A stretch of DNA of 64,000 nucleotides, from assembly GCA_030263385.1 (NCBI GenBank), contig SZOX01000003.1:1-64000 (forward strand). Direction: 5' to 3'. This DNA comes from Zeimonas sp003577305 (GTDB lineage Bacteria; Pseudomonadota; Gammaproteobacteria; Burkholderiales; Burkholderiaceae_E). Below, piece by piece: positions 35,815 through 44,652 of the stretch. Made by a program: the position numbers and the translations under genes. Numbering within the stretch: the first letter of the stretch is position 1; each line of letters starts with the position of its first letter. The notes below the pieces were generated by a model. The model saw only the letters and a list, made by a program, of their open reading frames with translations, was not told the origin of the DNA and did not search any database.

Positions 35815-36208
35815 TCATTTCCTGCTGCACCCGCACGATGCCGCGGTCGGGCTTGCTCTGCGAGCGTTTCGTCTCGATGATCGTCAGGCGCACCCGCAGG
35901 CGGTCGCCAGGGCGCACCGGCCGCAGCCAGCGCACCTCGTCGACGCCGGGCGAACCCATGCTCGACGCCGGCGAGATGAAGTGGTCGACGAGCAGCCGCA
36001 TCATGATGCTGCCGGTCATCCAGCCGCTCGCGATCAGGCCGCCGAAGATCGATTCGGCCGCCGCCTTGTGGTCCACGTGAAAGGGCTGCGGATCGTAGCG
36101 CCGCGCGTATTCGAGGATCTCCTGCTCGGTGACGAGGTAGTCGCCGAACTCGATCACCTCTCCGGGCCTGAAGTCCTCGAAGTAACGCTCCTTGTAGGGA
36201 ACGGTCAT
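35738..36208 (-). CDS. MaoC-family dehydratase
   Basis: A 156-residue hot-dog fold protein of the MaoC (R)-specific enoyl-CoA hydratase family. YDPQPFHVDHKAA carries the usual Asp/His pair, and FGGLIASGWMT is the next conserved segment. The start MTVPYKERYFEDFRPGE is typical of this subgroup in betaproteobacteria. Substrate unknown. Its last 77 bases overlap the 3' end of the convergent amidase gene. The 211 bases between its start and the upstream gene show no feature. Confidence 0.9.
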   Translation of the reverse strand: MTVPYKERYFEDFRPGEVIEFGDYLVTEQEILEYARRYDPQPFHVDHKAAAESIFGGLIASGWMTGSIMMRLLVDHFISPASSMGSPGVDEVRWLRPVRPGDRLRVRLTIIETKRSQSKPDRGIVRVQQEMINQRGETVMSLRGMSLSKCRAPEPA

Positions 36209-36419
36209 GAATGGGGCTCCGTTTTGCGGGCCATAGGATAATCGACTCCGTCCGGCCGACGATCTGCCGATCCCGAATCCCCTCTTGCGGCGATGCCGCT
36301 GCGCGCGCCAGCGCACGCATCGGCGGGCGATCGTGGGCGGCGCGTTTCTTCCAGGCCCGCGACCTGGTTCGCGCAGCGACCGGAGCGGCGTGCTGCGCCA
36401 GGCGCCACCAGGCGCCGGT

Positions 36420-36716
36420 TCACTCGCGCATGCCGTGGCTGAGCAGGTAGGTCATGCCGCTGGAGCAGGCGAACAGTGCCCAGAAAACGAAGAAGCCGAG
36501 TGTGTATGCGGCCTCGCGACTGCTGGCCAGGGGCAGGCCGAGGCTGGCGAGTTCCTGCGGATCGACCACCGAGAACAGCACGCCTTCGGCGACGATCGCC
36601 ATCAGGAACGCCGGCCAGAACACCTGCATCATGATCCGGCCGAGCCTGCGCTGGCCGGCTCGAGGGCGATCTTCGGGCGTCGTCGCGCGCCCGGAGGGGG
36701 GAGGTGCCACGCTCAT
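36420..36716 (-). CDS. Small membrane protein after fixH
   Basis: A 98-residue protein with a charged N-terminus (about residues 1-27) and two hydrophobic segments (about 32-48 and 70-92). The start overlaps the fixH stop (ATGA). I do not recognise a named family. Its place as the last gene of the ccoNOQPG-fixH run suggests a link to cbb3 oxidase assembly, but this is inference from position. Confidence 0.75.
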   Translation of the reverse strand: MSVAPPPSGRATTPEDRPRAGQRRLGRIMMQVFWPAFLMAIVAEGVLFSVVDPQELASLGLPLASSREAAYTLGFFVFWALFACSSGMTYLLSHGMRE

Positions 36717-37228
36717 GGCCGGGCCGCTCCCAGCAGGATGGGTGCGTCGAAGCGCGTGACCGCCGGTTCGACCAGCCGCCAGCTGCGCGCGGGGTCTTCG
36801 AGCTGCACCAGCCAGTGACCGCCGACCGGCAGCGCGCCGTCGGCGCGGTAGGCGCCGCCGCCGACGTGCCGCAGCAGATAGGTCGCATCGAGCTCGGCGC
36901 GGGTGGCGTGAATGACGCGCAGCGTGAGCTGCGCCGGCCAGCCGGTGCCGCGCACCGCGCCGAGCGTCAGCGCGATCGTCGCGCCATCGGGCGCCGACAG
37001 CGTCGCCTGCAGGCCGAGTGCGCTCGCCTGGCGATCGCGCGCCAGCTGCTGGTTGATCGCCCTGCCCTCGCGATAGTAGTCGTCGACCACCATCGAGTCG
37101 GCGGTGGTGGCGGCCAGCCAGAAAGTGAAGACGCCGCCGATCAGCGCCGCGGCCGGGCCGAGCGCAAGCAGCCATGGCCAGCGGTGCCGGTACCAGGGGG
37201 CCTGCGCGTTCGTCATCGTGGTGCTCAT
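36713..37228 (-). CDS. ccoH: FixH/CcoH-family oxidase assembly protein
   Basis: A 171-residue membrane-anchored protein. One hydrophobic segment (about residues 19-40) is followed by the FixH signature DSMVVDDYYREGRAINQQLARD and a beta-rich periplasmic domain. In rhizobia and Rhodobacter this protein is needed for cbb3 oxidase assembly or stability. It starts four bases after ccoG and ends overlapping the next small gene. Confidence 0.92.
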   Translation of the reverse strand: MSTTMTNAQAPWYRHRWPWLLALGPAAALIGGVFTFWLAATTADSMVVDDYYREGRAINQQLARDRQASALGLQATLSAPDGATIALTLGAVRGTGWPAQLTLRVIHATRAELDATYLLRHVGGGAYRADGALPVGGHWLVQLEDPARSWRLVEPAVTRFDAPILLGAARP

Positions 37229-37232
37229 CGGC

Positions 37233-38648
37233 TCAGCGCGGTACGAAGAAGGTGGAACGGGCGTCGGCGGCGACCGCGGCGTCGTCGACCGCCTGGACGT
37301 GGAACGATACCTTGTTGCTGCCCGGGTTGCCGTGGCCCGGCTTCACGCGCACCGCAACCGGCACCATGCGCACGCCTGCCGGCCCGACCTCGAACTGCGA
37401 TTCGCCGGCCACGAAGATCGTGTCGATGCCGCTCACCGTGACGACGAACCTGCGCGGCTGCTCGGACGGGTTGATGATCTGCAGCCGATAGCCGTTCTCG
37501 ATCATGCCTTCTTCCACTTCGCGGCCGAGCGCGCTGTCGCGGATCACGTCCGCCTTGATCGGCGCACGCAGCGCCAGGTGCCCGAAGAGCGCCACCGTCA
37601 CCGCCAGCAGGATCGCGCTGTACACGAGTACCCGCGGCCGCAGCACCCGGCGCAGGATCGCGCGCCGATCGAGCTTCATCGCCAGCGCGTTCTCGGTGGT
37701 GTAGCGGATCAGGCCGCGCGGGTATCCCATCCGGTCCATCACCTGGTTGCAGCCGTCGATGCAGGCGGCGCAGCCGATGCATTCGTACTGCAGGCCCTTG
37801 CGGATGTCGATGCCGGTCGGACACACGTGCACGCAGATTTCGCAGTCGACGCAGTCGCCCAGGCCGAGCGCCTTCGGGTCGGCCTTGCGCGAGCGCGCAC
37901 CGCGCGGCTCGCCGCGCCCGGGATCGTAGGTGATGATCATCGTGTCCTTGTCGAACATCGCGCTCTGGAAGCGCGCGTACGGACACATGTACTTGCAGAC
38001 CTGCTCGCGCATGAAGCCGGCGTTGCCCCAGGTGGCGAAGCCGTAGAACAGCACCCAGAAGGTCTGCCAGGGGCCGGTCGACAGCGTGAGCAGGTCGCCG
38101 AGCAGTTCGCGGATCGGCGTGAAGTAGCCGACGAAGGAGATGCCCGTCCAGAGCGCGACCGCCACCCAGAGCAGGTGCTTGGCGGCCTTGCGGGCGAACT
38201 TCGAGGCGCTCATCGGGGCGCGGTCGAGTTTCATGCGCTGCGCGCGATCGCCCTCGATGTGCCGCTCGATCCACATGAAGATCTCGGTGTAGACGGTCTG
38301 GGGGCACGCGTAGCCGCACCAGAGCCGCCCCGCCACCGCAGTGAACAGGAACAGCCCGAGTGCCGAGATCACCAGCAGTCCGGTCAGGTAGATGAAGTCC
38401 TGCGGATACAGGACGGCGCCGAACAGGTAGAAGCGGCGCGCCTCGAGGTCGAACAGCACTGCGGGCCGGTTGCCCCAGTGCAGCCAGGGCAGCCCGTAGA
38501 AGACCAGCTGGGTGAGCCAGACCATCGCCCAGCGCCAGCCCGCGAACCAGCCGCTGACCGCGCGCGGGTAGATCTTGCGGCGGACCTCGTAGAGGGCGAC
38601 CTCGACGTCGGGGCCGGCGCCGCCCGGGGATGGCGCGGGAGCGTTCAA
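37233..38648 (-). CDS. ccoG: cbb3 oxidase maturation protein CcoG (4Fe-4S protein)
   Basis: A 471-residue membrane protein that reduces Cu(II) during cbb3 biogenesis (shown for Rhodobacter CcoG). It has several N-terminal helices, the motif WCGYACPQTVYTEIFMWIER and two 4Fe-4S sites in the segment beginning CVDCEICVHVCPTGID and continuing CIGCAACIDGCN. No ATG lies near the expected start. The only suitable codon is TTG at 38648, whose TTGA overlaps the ccoP stop and gives MNAPAPSPGG. The first in-frame ATG would remove over 40 residues. Confidence 0.93.
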   Translation of the reverse strand: MNAPAPSPGGAGPDVEVALYEVRRKIYPRAVSGWFAGWRWAMVWLTQLVFYGLPWLHWGNRPAVLFDLEARRFYLFGAVLYPQDFIYLTGLLVISALGLFLFTAVAGRLWCGYACPQTVYTEIFMWIERHIEGDRAQRMKLDRAPMSASKFARKAAKHLLWVAVALWTGISFVGYFTPIRELLGDLLTLSTGPWQTFWVLFYGFATWGNAGFMREQVCKYMCPYARFQSAMFDKDTMIITYDPGRGEPRGARSRKADPKALGLGDCVDCEICVHVCPTGIDIRKGLQYECIGCAACIDGCNQVMDRMGYPRGLIRYTTENALAMKLDRRAILRRVLRPRVLVYSAILLAVTVALFGHLALRAPIKADVIRDSALGREVEEGMIENGYRLQIINPSEQPRRFVVTVSGIDTIFVAGESQFEVGPAGVRMVPVAVRVKPGHGNPGSNKVSFHVQAVDDAAVAADARSTFFVPR

Positions 38649-39571
38649 CGCTGTCCGGACCCGTCGGGGCGGTTCGACAGCCCCCATACGTAGGCCGCGA
38701 GCAGGTGCACCTTGCCCTTGCCCAGCATCTCGCCGAACGCCGGCATCTGGTTGCTGCGACCCTTGACGATCGCCTCGGTGATCGTGGCGATGCCCCCGCC
38801 GTAGAGCCAGGTCTTGTCGGTGAGGTTCGGCGCGCCCAGCGCCGGATTGCCCTTGCCGTCGACGCCGTGGCAGGCGATGCATCCGGCGGAAGTGAACTTC
38901 GGCTTGCCCAGCGCGGCGCGCGCTGCGTCGTGGCCGCTGTCGGACAACGACAGCACGTAGTTGGCCAGGTTCTCGACGTCGTCGGCCGAACCGACGGCGG
39001 CGCCCAGCGCAGGCATCACGCCCTGGCGCCCGGCGGTGATCGTGGCAACGATCGTCTCGGGATCGCCGCCCCAGAGCCAGTCCTTGTCGGTGAGATTCGG
39101 AAAGCCGCGGCTGCCGCGCGCGTTCGAACCGTGGCACTGCACGCAGTAGGTGAGATACATGCGCTCGCCGATTTCGCGCGCCTGCGGCTCGGCGGCAACC
39201 GTCGGGATGTCCTGCGCGAGATATCTGGCGAACAGCGGCTCGACCACCTCGTCGACGCGCGCGACCTCGCGTTCGTACTGGCTCTTCTGGCTCCAGCCGA
39301 GCACGCCCTGCCAGGTGCCCAGCCCCGGATACAGCACGAGGTAGGCGAGCGCGAACGCACAGGTGATCATGAACAGCCACAGCCACCAGCGCGGCAGCGG
39401 GTTGTTGTATTCCTCGAGCGTCTCGTCCCAGCTGTGCCCGGTGGTGCCGACCTGGGTGCCGGGCGTGCGGCCTCGCGAGAGCACCAGCGCCAGCCAGATG
39501 CAGAACGCGATCGACACCAGGGTGATGATCGAGATGTAGAGGCTCCAGCCGGGGCTGGTGAAGTCGGCCAT
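38645..39571 (-). CDS. ccoP: cbb3-type cytochrome oxidase subunit CcoP (dihaem)
   Basis: A 308-residue membrane-anchored dihaem cytochrome c that feeds electrons to CcoO. Two helices (about residues 10-32 and 62-82) precede two c-type domains with CVQCH at 143-147 and CIACH at 231-235. DGIEEYNNPLP-like sequence (here DETLEEYNNPLPRWW) is typical. The start at MADFTSPGW follows a GGAGCAACCC region. It lies 23 bases after ccoQ and overlaps ccoG. Confidence 0.96.
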   Translation of the reverse strand: MADFTSPGWSLYISIITLVSIAFCIWLALVLSRGRTPGTQVGTTGHSWDETLEEYNNPLPRWWLWLFMITCAFALAYLVLYPGLGTWQGVLGWSQKSQYEREVARVDEVVEPLFARYLAQDIPTVAAEPQAREIGERMYLTYCVQCHGSNARGSRGFPNLTDKDWLWGGDPETIVATITAGRQGVMPALGAAVGSADDVENLANYVLSLSDSGHDAARAALGKPKFTSAGCIACHGVDGKGNPALGAPNLTDKTWLYGGGIATITEAIVKGRSNQMPAFGEMLGKGKVHLLAAYVWGLSNRPDGSGQR

Positions 39572-39594
39572 GTCGGGTTGCTCCGTTTCTCTTT

Positions 39595-39735
39595 CTAGTC
39601 TTTCTCGACGAAGGGCAGATTGGCCGCCTCTTCGAAGCGGGCCTTCTGGTGCCGGCTGTAGGCCCACCAGACGATGCCGAGGAACAGCACCAGGCTCACC
39701 ACGGCGACCACTCCGCGCAGCACGTTGATGTCCAT
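39595..39735 (-). CDS. ccoQ: cbb3-type oxidase small subunit CcoQ
   Basis: A 46-residue single-helix protein read directly from the DNA: MDINVLRGVVAVVSLVLFLG then a WWAYSRHQKARFEEAANLPF tail. CcoQ stabilises the interaction of CcoP with the CcoNO core. The position between ccoO and ccoP, length and one transmembrane helix (about residues 6-28) fit well. It starts 16 bases after ccoO. Confidence 0.93.
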   Translation of the reverse strand: MDINVLRGVVAVVSLVLFLGIVWWAYSRHQKARFEEAANLPFVEKD

Positions 39736-39751
39736 GGCGACCGCGCGTGCG

Positions 39752-40369
39752 TCAGCGCGCGGTGCTGCGGATCGACGTGCCCAGCACCTGCAGGTAGGCG
39801 ATCAGCGCGTCCATCTCGGTCCTGTCCTCGAGCGCCTTCGGCGCATCGGCGATCTCGGCGTCGGAGTACGGGTGGCCGAGCCTGCGCAGCACCTGCATCT
39901 TGCGTTGCACCGTGCCGTCGTCGGCGGCGGCGCGCGCGAGCCACGGGTAGCCCGGCATGTTCGACTCGGGGACGAGGTCGCGCGGGTTCGTGAGGTGCAC
40001 GCGGTGCCATTCGTCGCTGTAGCGTCCGCCCACGCGCGCGAGATCGGGGCCGGTGCGCTTGCTGCCCCACATGAACGGCCGGTCGTAGACGTACTCGCCG
40101 GCCACCGAGTAGTGACCGTAGCGCTCGGTCTCGGCGCGGAACGGCCGGATCATCTGCGAATGGCAGTTCACGCAGCCCTCGCGGATGTACACGTCGCGGC
40201 CGGTGAGTTCCAGCGGTCCGTAGGGCTTCCAGCCGGCCACCGGTTCGGTGGTCGATTTCTGGAAGTAGAGCGGCACGATCTCGACCAGCCCGCCGAAGCT
40301 GATCGCCACGATGATCAGCACGATCAGCAGCGGCAGGTTCTTCTCGACCAGCGAATGGTTGTATTTCAT
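39752..40369 (-). CDS. ccoO: cbb3-type cytochrome oxidase subunit CcoO (monohaem)
   Basis: A 205-residue membrane-anchored cytochrome c. One helix (about residues 12-30) is followed by CVNCH at 66-70 and a periplasmic domain with methionine axial ligand candidates (SQMIRPFRAE, SNMPGYPWL). KRTGPDLARVGGRYSDEWH is diagnostic of CcoO. Start MKYNHSLVEKN at 40369. It lies 19 bases after ccoN. Confidence 0.96.
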   Translation of the reverse strand: MKYNHSLVEKNLPLLIVLIIVAISFGGLVEIVPLYFQKSTTEPVAGWKPYGPLELTGRDVYIREGCVNCHSQMIRPFRAETERYGHYSVAGEYVYDRPFMWGSKRTGPDLARVGGRYSDEWHRVHLTNPRDLVPESNMPGYPWLARAAADDGTVQRKMQVLRRLGHPYSDAEIADAPKALEDRTEMDALIAYLQVLGTSIRSTAR

Positions 40370-40388
40370 CGTCGTCTCCGGATGCGGC

Positions 40389-41804
40389 TCAGGCGTGCGC
40401 AACCGCCGCCCCGGGAACCTCGGCGTCGATCGCCTTGCCCTCGCGGATCGTCATCAGGCAGTTGTAGAGCATGATCAGCATGCCGGCGAGGTAGAGCAGG
40501 CCGCCGGCCACCCGGATGTAGTAGTACGGGTACGTGGCCTTGAGCGACTCGACGAACGCGTAGGTGAGCGTGCCGTCGGGGTTGGTTGCGCGCCACATCA
40601 GGCCCTGCGTCACGCCGGCGATCCACATCGCGGCGATGTAGAGCACCACGCCGATGGTGGCCACCCAGAAGTGCACCTCGATGAGGCGCACGCTGTGCAT
40701 CTGCGTGCGCCCGAACAGGCGCGGCATCAGGTAGTAGATCGAGCCCATCGTGATGAAGCCGACCCAGCCCAGCGCGCCGGAGTGCACGTGTCCGACGGTC
40801 CAGTCGGTGTAGTGCGAGAGCGCGTTGACCGTCTTGATCGACATCATCGGCCCCTCGAAAGTGGACATGCCGTAGAACGACAGCGACACCACGAGGAACT
40901 TCAGGATCGGGTCGTCGCGCAGCTTGTGCCAGGCGCCCGAGAGGGTCATGATGCCGTTGATCATTCCGCCCCAGGACGGCGCGAGCAGGATCAGCGAGAA
41001 GACCATCCCGATGCTCTGCGCCCAGTCGGGCAGCGCGGTGTAGTGCAGGTGGTGCGGACCCGCCCACATGTAGGTGAAGATCAGCGCCCAGAAGTGCACG
41101 ATCGACAGCCGGTACGAATACACCGGGCGCTCGGCCTGCTTCGGAATGAAGTAGTACATCATTCCCAGGAAGCCGGCAGTGAGGAAGAAGCCCACTGCGT
41201 TGTGCCCGTACCACCACTGCACCATCGCGTCCTGCACGCCGGCGTACACCGAATACGATTTGGTCCAGGTGACCGGCAGCGCGGCGCTGTTCACGATGTG
41301 CAGCACCGCGATCGTGATCACGTAGGCGCCGAAGAACCAGTTCGCCACGTAGATGTGCGGCGTCTTGCGCTTCGCGATGGTGCCGAAGAAGACGATCGCG
41401 TACGCGACCCAGACCGCTGCGATCAGCACGTCGATCGGCCATTCGAGCTCGGCGTACTCCTTGGTGGTCGACATGCCCAGCGGCAGCGTGACGGCCGCGG
41501 CGACGATCACCAGCTGCCAGCCCCAGAAACTGAAGGCAGCCAGCCGAGGCGCGAACAGCGGCACCTGACAGGTGCGCTGCACCACGAAATACGAGGTCGC
41601 GAACAGCGCGCTGCCGCCGAAGGCGAAGATCACCGCGTTGGTGTGCAACGGGCGCAGGCGGCTGTAGGTGATCCACGGGATGTCGAAGTTCAGCTGCGGC
41701 CACGCGAGCTGCGCCGCGATCCACACGCCGACCAGCATTCCCACCGCGCCCCAGACCACCGTCATCACGGCGAACTGGCGCACGACCTTGTAGTTGTAGG
41801 TCAT
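40389..41804 (-). CDS. ccoN: cbb3-type cytochrome oxidase catalytic subunit CcoN
   Basis: A 471-residue, about 12-helix subunit that reduces oxygen. Histidine ligands for haems b and b3 and CuB are visible: His54 (RPLHTN), His201 (YGHNAVGF), His251-His252 (AGPHHLHY) and His339/His341 (GHVHSGALGW). It is first in the ccoNOQPG-fixH run. Upstream lies a class II FNR/ANR-type promoter, which fits induction at low oxygen. Confidence 0.98.
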   Translation of the reverse strand: MTYNYKVVRQFAVMTVVWGAVGMLVGVWIAAQLAWPQLNFDIPWITYSRLRPLHTNAVIFAFGGSALFATSYFVVQRTCQVPLFAPRLAAFSFWGWQLVIVAAAVTLPLGMSTTKEYAELEWPIDVLIAAVWVAYAIVFFGTIAKRKTPHIYVANWFFGAYVITIAVLHIVNSAALPVTWTKSYSVYAGVQDAMVQWWYGHNAVGFFLTAGFLGMMYYFIPKQAERPVYSYRLSIVHFWALIFTYMWAGPHHLHYTALPDWAQSIGMVFSLILLAPSWGGMINGIMTLSGAWHKLRDDPILKFLVVSLSFYGMSTFEGPMMSIKTVNALSHYTDWTVGHVHSGALGWVGFITMGSIYYLMPRLFGRTQMHSVRLIEVHFWVATIGVVLYIAAMWIAGVTQGLMWRATNPDGTLTYAFVESLKATYPYYYIRVAGGLLYLAGMLIMLYNCLMTIREGKAIDAEVPGAAVAHA

Positions 41805-41830
41805 TCGATCCCCCTGATTCGTCGCCCGGA

Positions 41831-41872
41831 ATTATCGTGAGCGGCGCTACGGTAGCACTTGCGCTGGATCAA
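41831..41872 (-). promoter_or_regulatory. FNR/ANR-type class II promoter of ccoN
   Basis: On the - strand TTGATCCAGCGCAA (41872 to 41859) matches the FNR consensus TTGAT-N4-ATCAA at eight of ten positions, with a perfect left half. It is followed after 22 bases by GATAAT (41836 to 41831). This puts the site centre at -41.5 from a start at about 41824, the class II position. The ccoN ATG lies 20 bases further down. Confidence 0.7.
41846..41856. promoter_or_regulatory. GCTACGGTAGC palindrome in the ccoN promoter
   Basis: This perfect inverted repeat with a single central base lies between the FNR-like box and the -10 element (about -32 to -22). It could be an operator for a second regulator that modulates cco expression. 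No matching known site is recognised. Confidence 0.4.
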
Positions 41873-41902
41873 TTGCAGCCTGACGCCCGGCGCGTAACGC
41901 GC

Positions 41903-42115
41903 TCAGGCATCGCGGGACGGCGGATCGTGTGGCCGAGGCGCCTCACCCTCCGGAGTGATATCCATCGGAGCGGGCAGGTCCTCGTCGAGCAGGATGCTGT
42001 GCGCGGGCGCGTCCATGTCGTCGAACTGTCCGCTGTCCGACATGCGCAGGAAGATCCACGCCGCCAGCGCGATGATCGCCAGGCTGAGCGGAATGAGCAG
42101 GTAGAGCGCCTCCAT
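41903..42115 (-). CDS. ccoS: cbb3 oxidase maturation protein CcoS
   Basis: A 70-residue protein with one N-terminal helix (about residues 3-24: MEALYLLIPLSLAIIALAAW) followed by an acidic tail. CcoS is needed for haem and copper insertion into cbb3 oxidases. The SGQFDDMDAPAHSILLDED segment is typical. Its ATG overlaps the ccoI stop by one base (TGATG). It ends 98 bases before ccoN. Confidence 0.93.
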   Translation of the reverse strand: MEALYLLIPLSLAIIALAAWIFLRMSDSGQFDDMDAPAHSILLDEDLPAPMDITPEGEAPRPHDPPSRDA

Positions 42116-44652
42116 CAGGGGCTCCCGTGCGCGGCGGCGCCCGGTTGCGCCGCCGTTGGCCGCAGGCCGGCGGCCGGGGCGGCGCCGGCCGGAGGCGTCG
42201 CGCTCCGCGACGCCGCTGGAATCAGGCGCAGCGCATTGAGCACCACCAGCAGCGAACTGGTCGACATGCCGATCGCGGCCAGCCACGGCGGTACCCAGCC
42301 GGCAGCCGCGGCCGGGATCGCCACCAGGTTGTAGGCCAGCGCCCAGCCGAGATTGGCGCGCACGATCGATCGCGCGCGCAGCGCCAGCGTGCGCAGCGCG
42401 GTCAGTTCGTCGAGCGAGCCGCCGAGCAGCACGACCGCCGCGGCGGTGCGCGCCAGCGAGGTCGCCTGGCCCACGGCCACCGACACGTCGGCGGCCGCGA
42501 GCACCGGGGCGTCGTTGATGCCGTCGCCGATCATCAGCACGCGGCGGCCCTCGTCCTGCAGCGCGCGCACGTACTCGAGCTTGCGCGCCGGGCTGGCGTC
42601 GGCCACCGCGGCCTCGATGCCGAGTGCGCCGGCGACCTGCGCGACCGCCGCGTCACGGTCGCCCGAGAGCAGGTGCAGGCGCAGGCCCGCCGCGGTCAGC
42701 GCGTCGCAGACCCGGCGCGCTTCGTCGCGCAGCTGGTCGCGCAGGTGCAGTCGCGCGATCGGCGCGCTGCGGCTCGCGAGCCAGACCAGCGTGTCGCCCG
42801 CGGCGGCCGGGTCGGCGCCGGCCTGCGCGAGCGCCGGATGCCAGGCCGCGACGAAGGCGGTCGAGCCGATCCGGTAGCGCTCGCCATCGACCACGCCTTC
42901 GACGCCCATGCCGGGGAGCGTTTCGCAGTCGTCGGGCGCTGCGGGCAGTTGCGCGGTTCCGCCGGCTGCGCGACGGATCGCGTCGGCCAGCGGATGCGCC
43001 TGTCCGGATTCGAGCGAAGCGGCGATCGACAACGCTCGCGCACGCGCCGCGCCTTCGGGGCCATCCGCGAAGACCGCGACGCGCACGAGTTCGGGCCGGC
43101 CGTGCGTGAGCGTACCGGTCTTGTCGAAGACCACGTCGGTGCAGGCGGCCACCTGTTCGAGTGCGTCGCCGCGCGCGACCAGCATCCCGCGGCGCATCGC
43201 CGCGCCGGTGGCGGCGGCCAGCGCCGCCGGCGTGGCCATCGACAGCGCGCACGGGCAGGAGACCACCAGCACCGCGATCGCGATGTGCGCGGCGCGTGCC
43301 GGCTCGATCTGCAGCCAGGCGAGCCAGACGCCGCCGGCCAGCAGCAGCAGCGCCGCGACGAACCAGCGCGCAATCCGCTCGGCCAGCCCCGCCAGGCGCG
43401 GCTTGTCGGCGCTGGCGCGGTCGACCAGACGCTCGATCGTGGAGATCGCGCTGTCGGCGCTGGTGCGCAGCACGCGCATCAGCACCGGCGTCCCGGCGTT
43501 GATTGCGCCGCCCGGCACCTCGTCGCCGGGCGCGCGGGCCACCGGCAACGACTCTCCCGTGAGCAGCGACTGATCGATCGCGGTGCGGCCTTCGACGATC
43601 GCCGCATCGACGGGAATCCGCTCGCCGACCGCCACGCGGAACAGTTCCCCGGGCGCCAGCCGCGTCGCCGCCACGCGCTCGATCTCGCCGCTGGCGCGAT
43701 CGACGCGCTCGACCGCGTCGGGAATCGCGGCGGCGAGCGCGTCGATCGCGCGGCCGGCGCGCCGGCGCGCGATCCATTCGAGGTAGCGTGCCGCCAGCAG
43801 CAGGAAGACGAACATCGTGACCGAATCGAAGTAGACCTCGCCGTGGCCGACGACGGTCGCGCGAACGCTGGCGACGAATGCGGCGACCAGGCCGATGACC
43901 ACCGGAACGTCCATGCCGACGCTGCGCGCGCGCAGGTCGCGCCAGGCGCCTGCGAAGAACGGGCTGGCCGAATACAGCATTACCGGAAGGGTGAGCAGCA
44001 GGCTCGCCCAGCGCAGCAGGCTCTCGTGCTGCCATTCGATCTCGCCGGGCCCGGCGACGTAGACCGGCACCGCATACATCATCACCTGCATCATGCCGAG
44101 GCCGGCGATGAACAGGCGCCGGAACATGGCCTTGGTGGTGCGCTGGATCTGTGCTTCGCGCTCACGCGGATCGAACGGCAGCGCGCGGTAGCCGAGCCGC
44201 CCGATCGCGTCGAGCAGCGAGGACAGGCGCGTCGTCGCCGGATTCCAGCGCAGGACGGCGCGCCCGGTGGCGAGATTCACCGAGGCGGCCTCGACGCCCG
44301 GGCGGCGCCGCAGCCCCTGCTCGAGCAGCCACGCGCAGGCGCCACAGCGCAGGCCGTCGACCATCAGCGTGGCCTCGCATCCGGCTTCGCCGCTGCGCAC
44401 GAAGCGCGCCTGTACCGCGGCGTCGTCGTAGACCTCGAGCGCCGCCAGCGCAGGCGGCACGATCGCGGCGCCGGCCGCCGGCGCGCTGCGCGTGCGATAG
44501 TAGTCGTCGAGCCCCGCGGCCACGATCGCCTCGGCCACCGCCTTGCAGCCCGCGCAGCACATGTCGCGTTCGGCACCCCCGACCGTCGCCACCCAGCGTC
44601 CCGGCCGATCGACCGGCTCGCCGCAGTGAAAACACGCGGACGTGCCGCTCAT
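42115..44652 (-). CDS. ccoI: Copper-translocating P-type ATPase CcoI (FixI)
   Basis: An 845-residue P1B ATPase that supplies copper for cbb3 assembly. An N-terminal cysteine-rich part (CFHCGEPV, CCAGCKAV) is followed by a metal-binding domain with GLRCGACAWLLEQ. The membrane CPC motif is in VVSCPCALSMATP, the phosphorylation site is DKTGTLTHG, TGES lies in the actuator domain and GDGINDAPVLAAAD forms the hinge. The ATG overlaps the stop of the upstream TauE-like gene. The C-terminal Ala/Pro tail is variable. Confidence 0.96.
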   Translation of the reverse strand: MSGTSACFHCGEPVDRPGRWVATVGGAERDMCCAGCKAVAEAIVAAGLDDYYRTRSAPAAGAAIVPPALAALEVYDDAAVQARFVRSGEAGCEATLMVDGLRCGACAWLLEQGLRRRPGVEAASVNLATGRAVLRWNPATTRLSSLLDAIGRLGYRALPFDPREREAQIQRTTKAMFRRLFIAGLGMMQVMMYAVPVYVAGPGEIEWQHESLLRWASLLLTLPVMLYSASPFFAGAWRDLRARSVGMDVPVVIGLVAAFVASVRATVVGHGEVYFDSVTMFVFLLLAARYLEWIARRRAGRAIDALAAAIPDAVERVDRASGEIERVAATRLAPGELFRVAVGERIPVDAAIVEGRTAIDQSLLTGESLPVARAPGDEVPGGAINAGTPVLMRVLRTSADSAISTIERLVDRASADKPRLAGLAERIARWFVAALLLLAGGVWLAWLQIEPARAAHIAIAVLVVSCPCALSMATPAALAAATGAAMRRGMLVARGDALEQVAACTDVVFDKTGTLTHGRPELVRVAVFADGPEGAARARALSIAASLESGQAHPLADAIRRAAGGTAQLPAAPDDCETLPGMGVEGVVDGERYRIGSTAFVAAWHPALAQAGADPAAAGDTLVWLASRSAPIARLHLRDQLRDEARRVCDALTAAGLRLHLLSGDRDAAVAQVAGALGIEAAVADASPARKLEYVRALQDEGRRVLMIGDGINDAPVLAAADVSVAVGQATSLARTAAAVVLLGGSLDELTALRTLALRARSIVRANLGWALAYNLVAIPAAAAGWVPPWLAAIGMSTSSLLVVLNALRLIPAASRSATPPAGAAPAAGLRPTAAQPGAAAHGSP

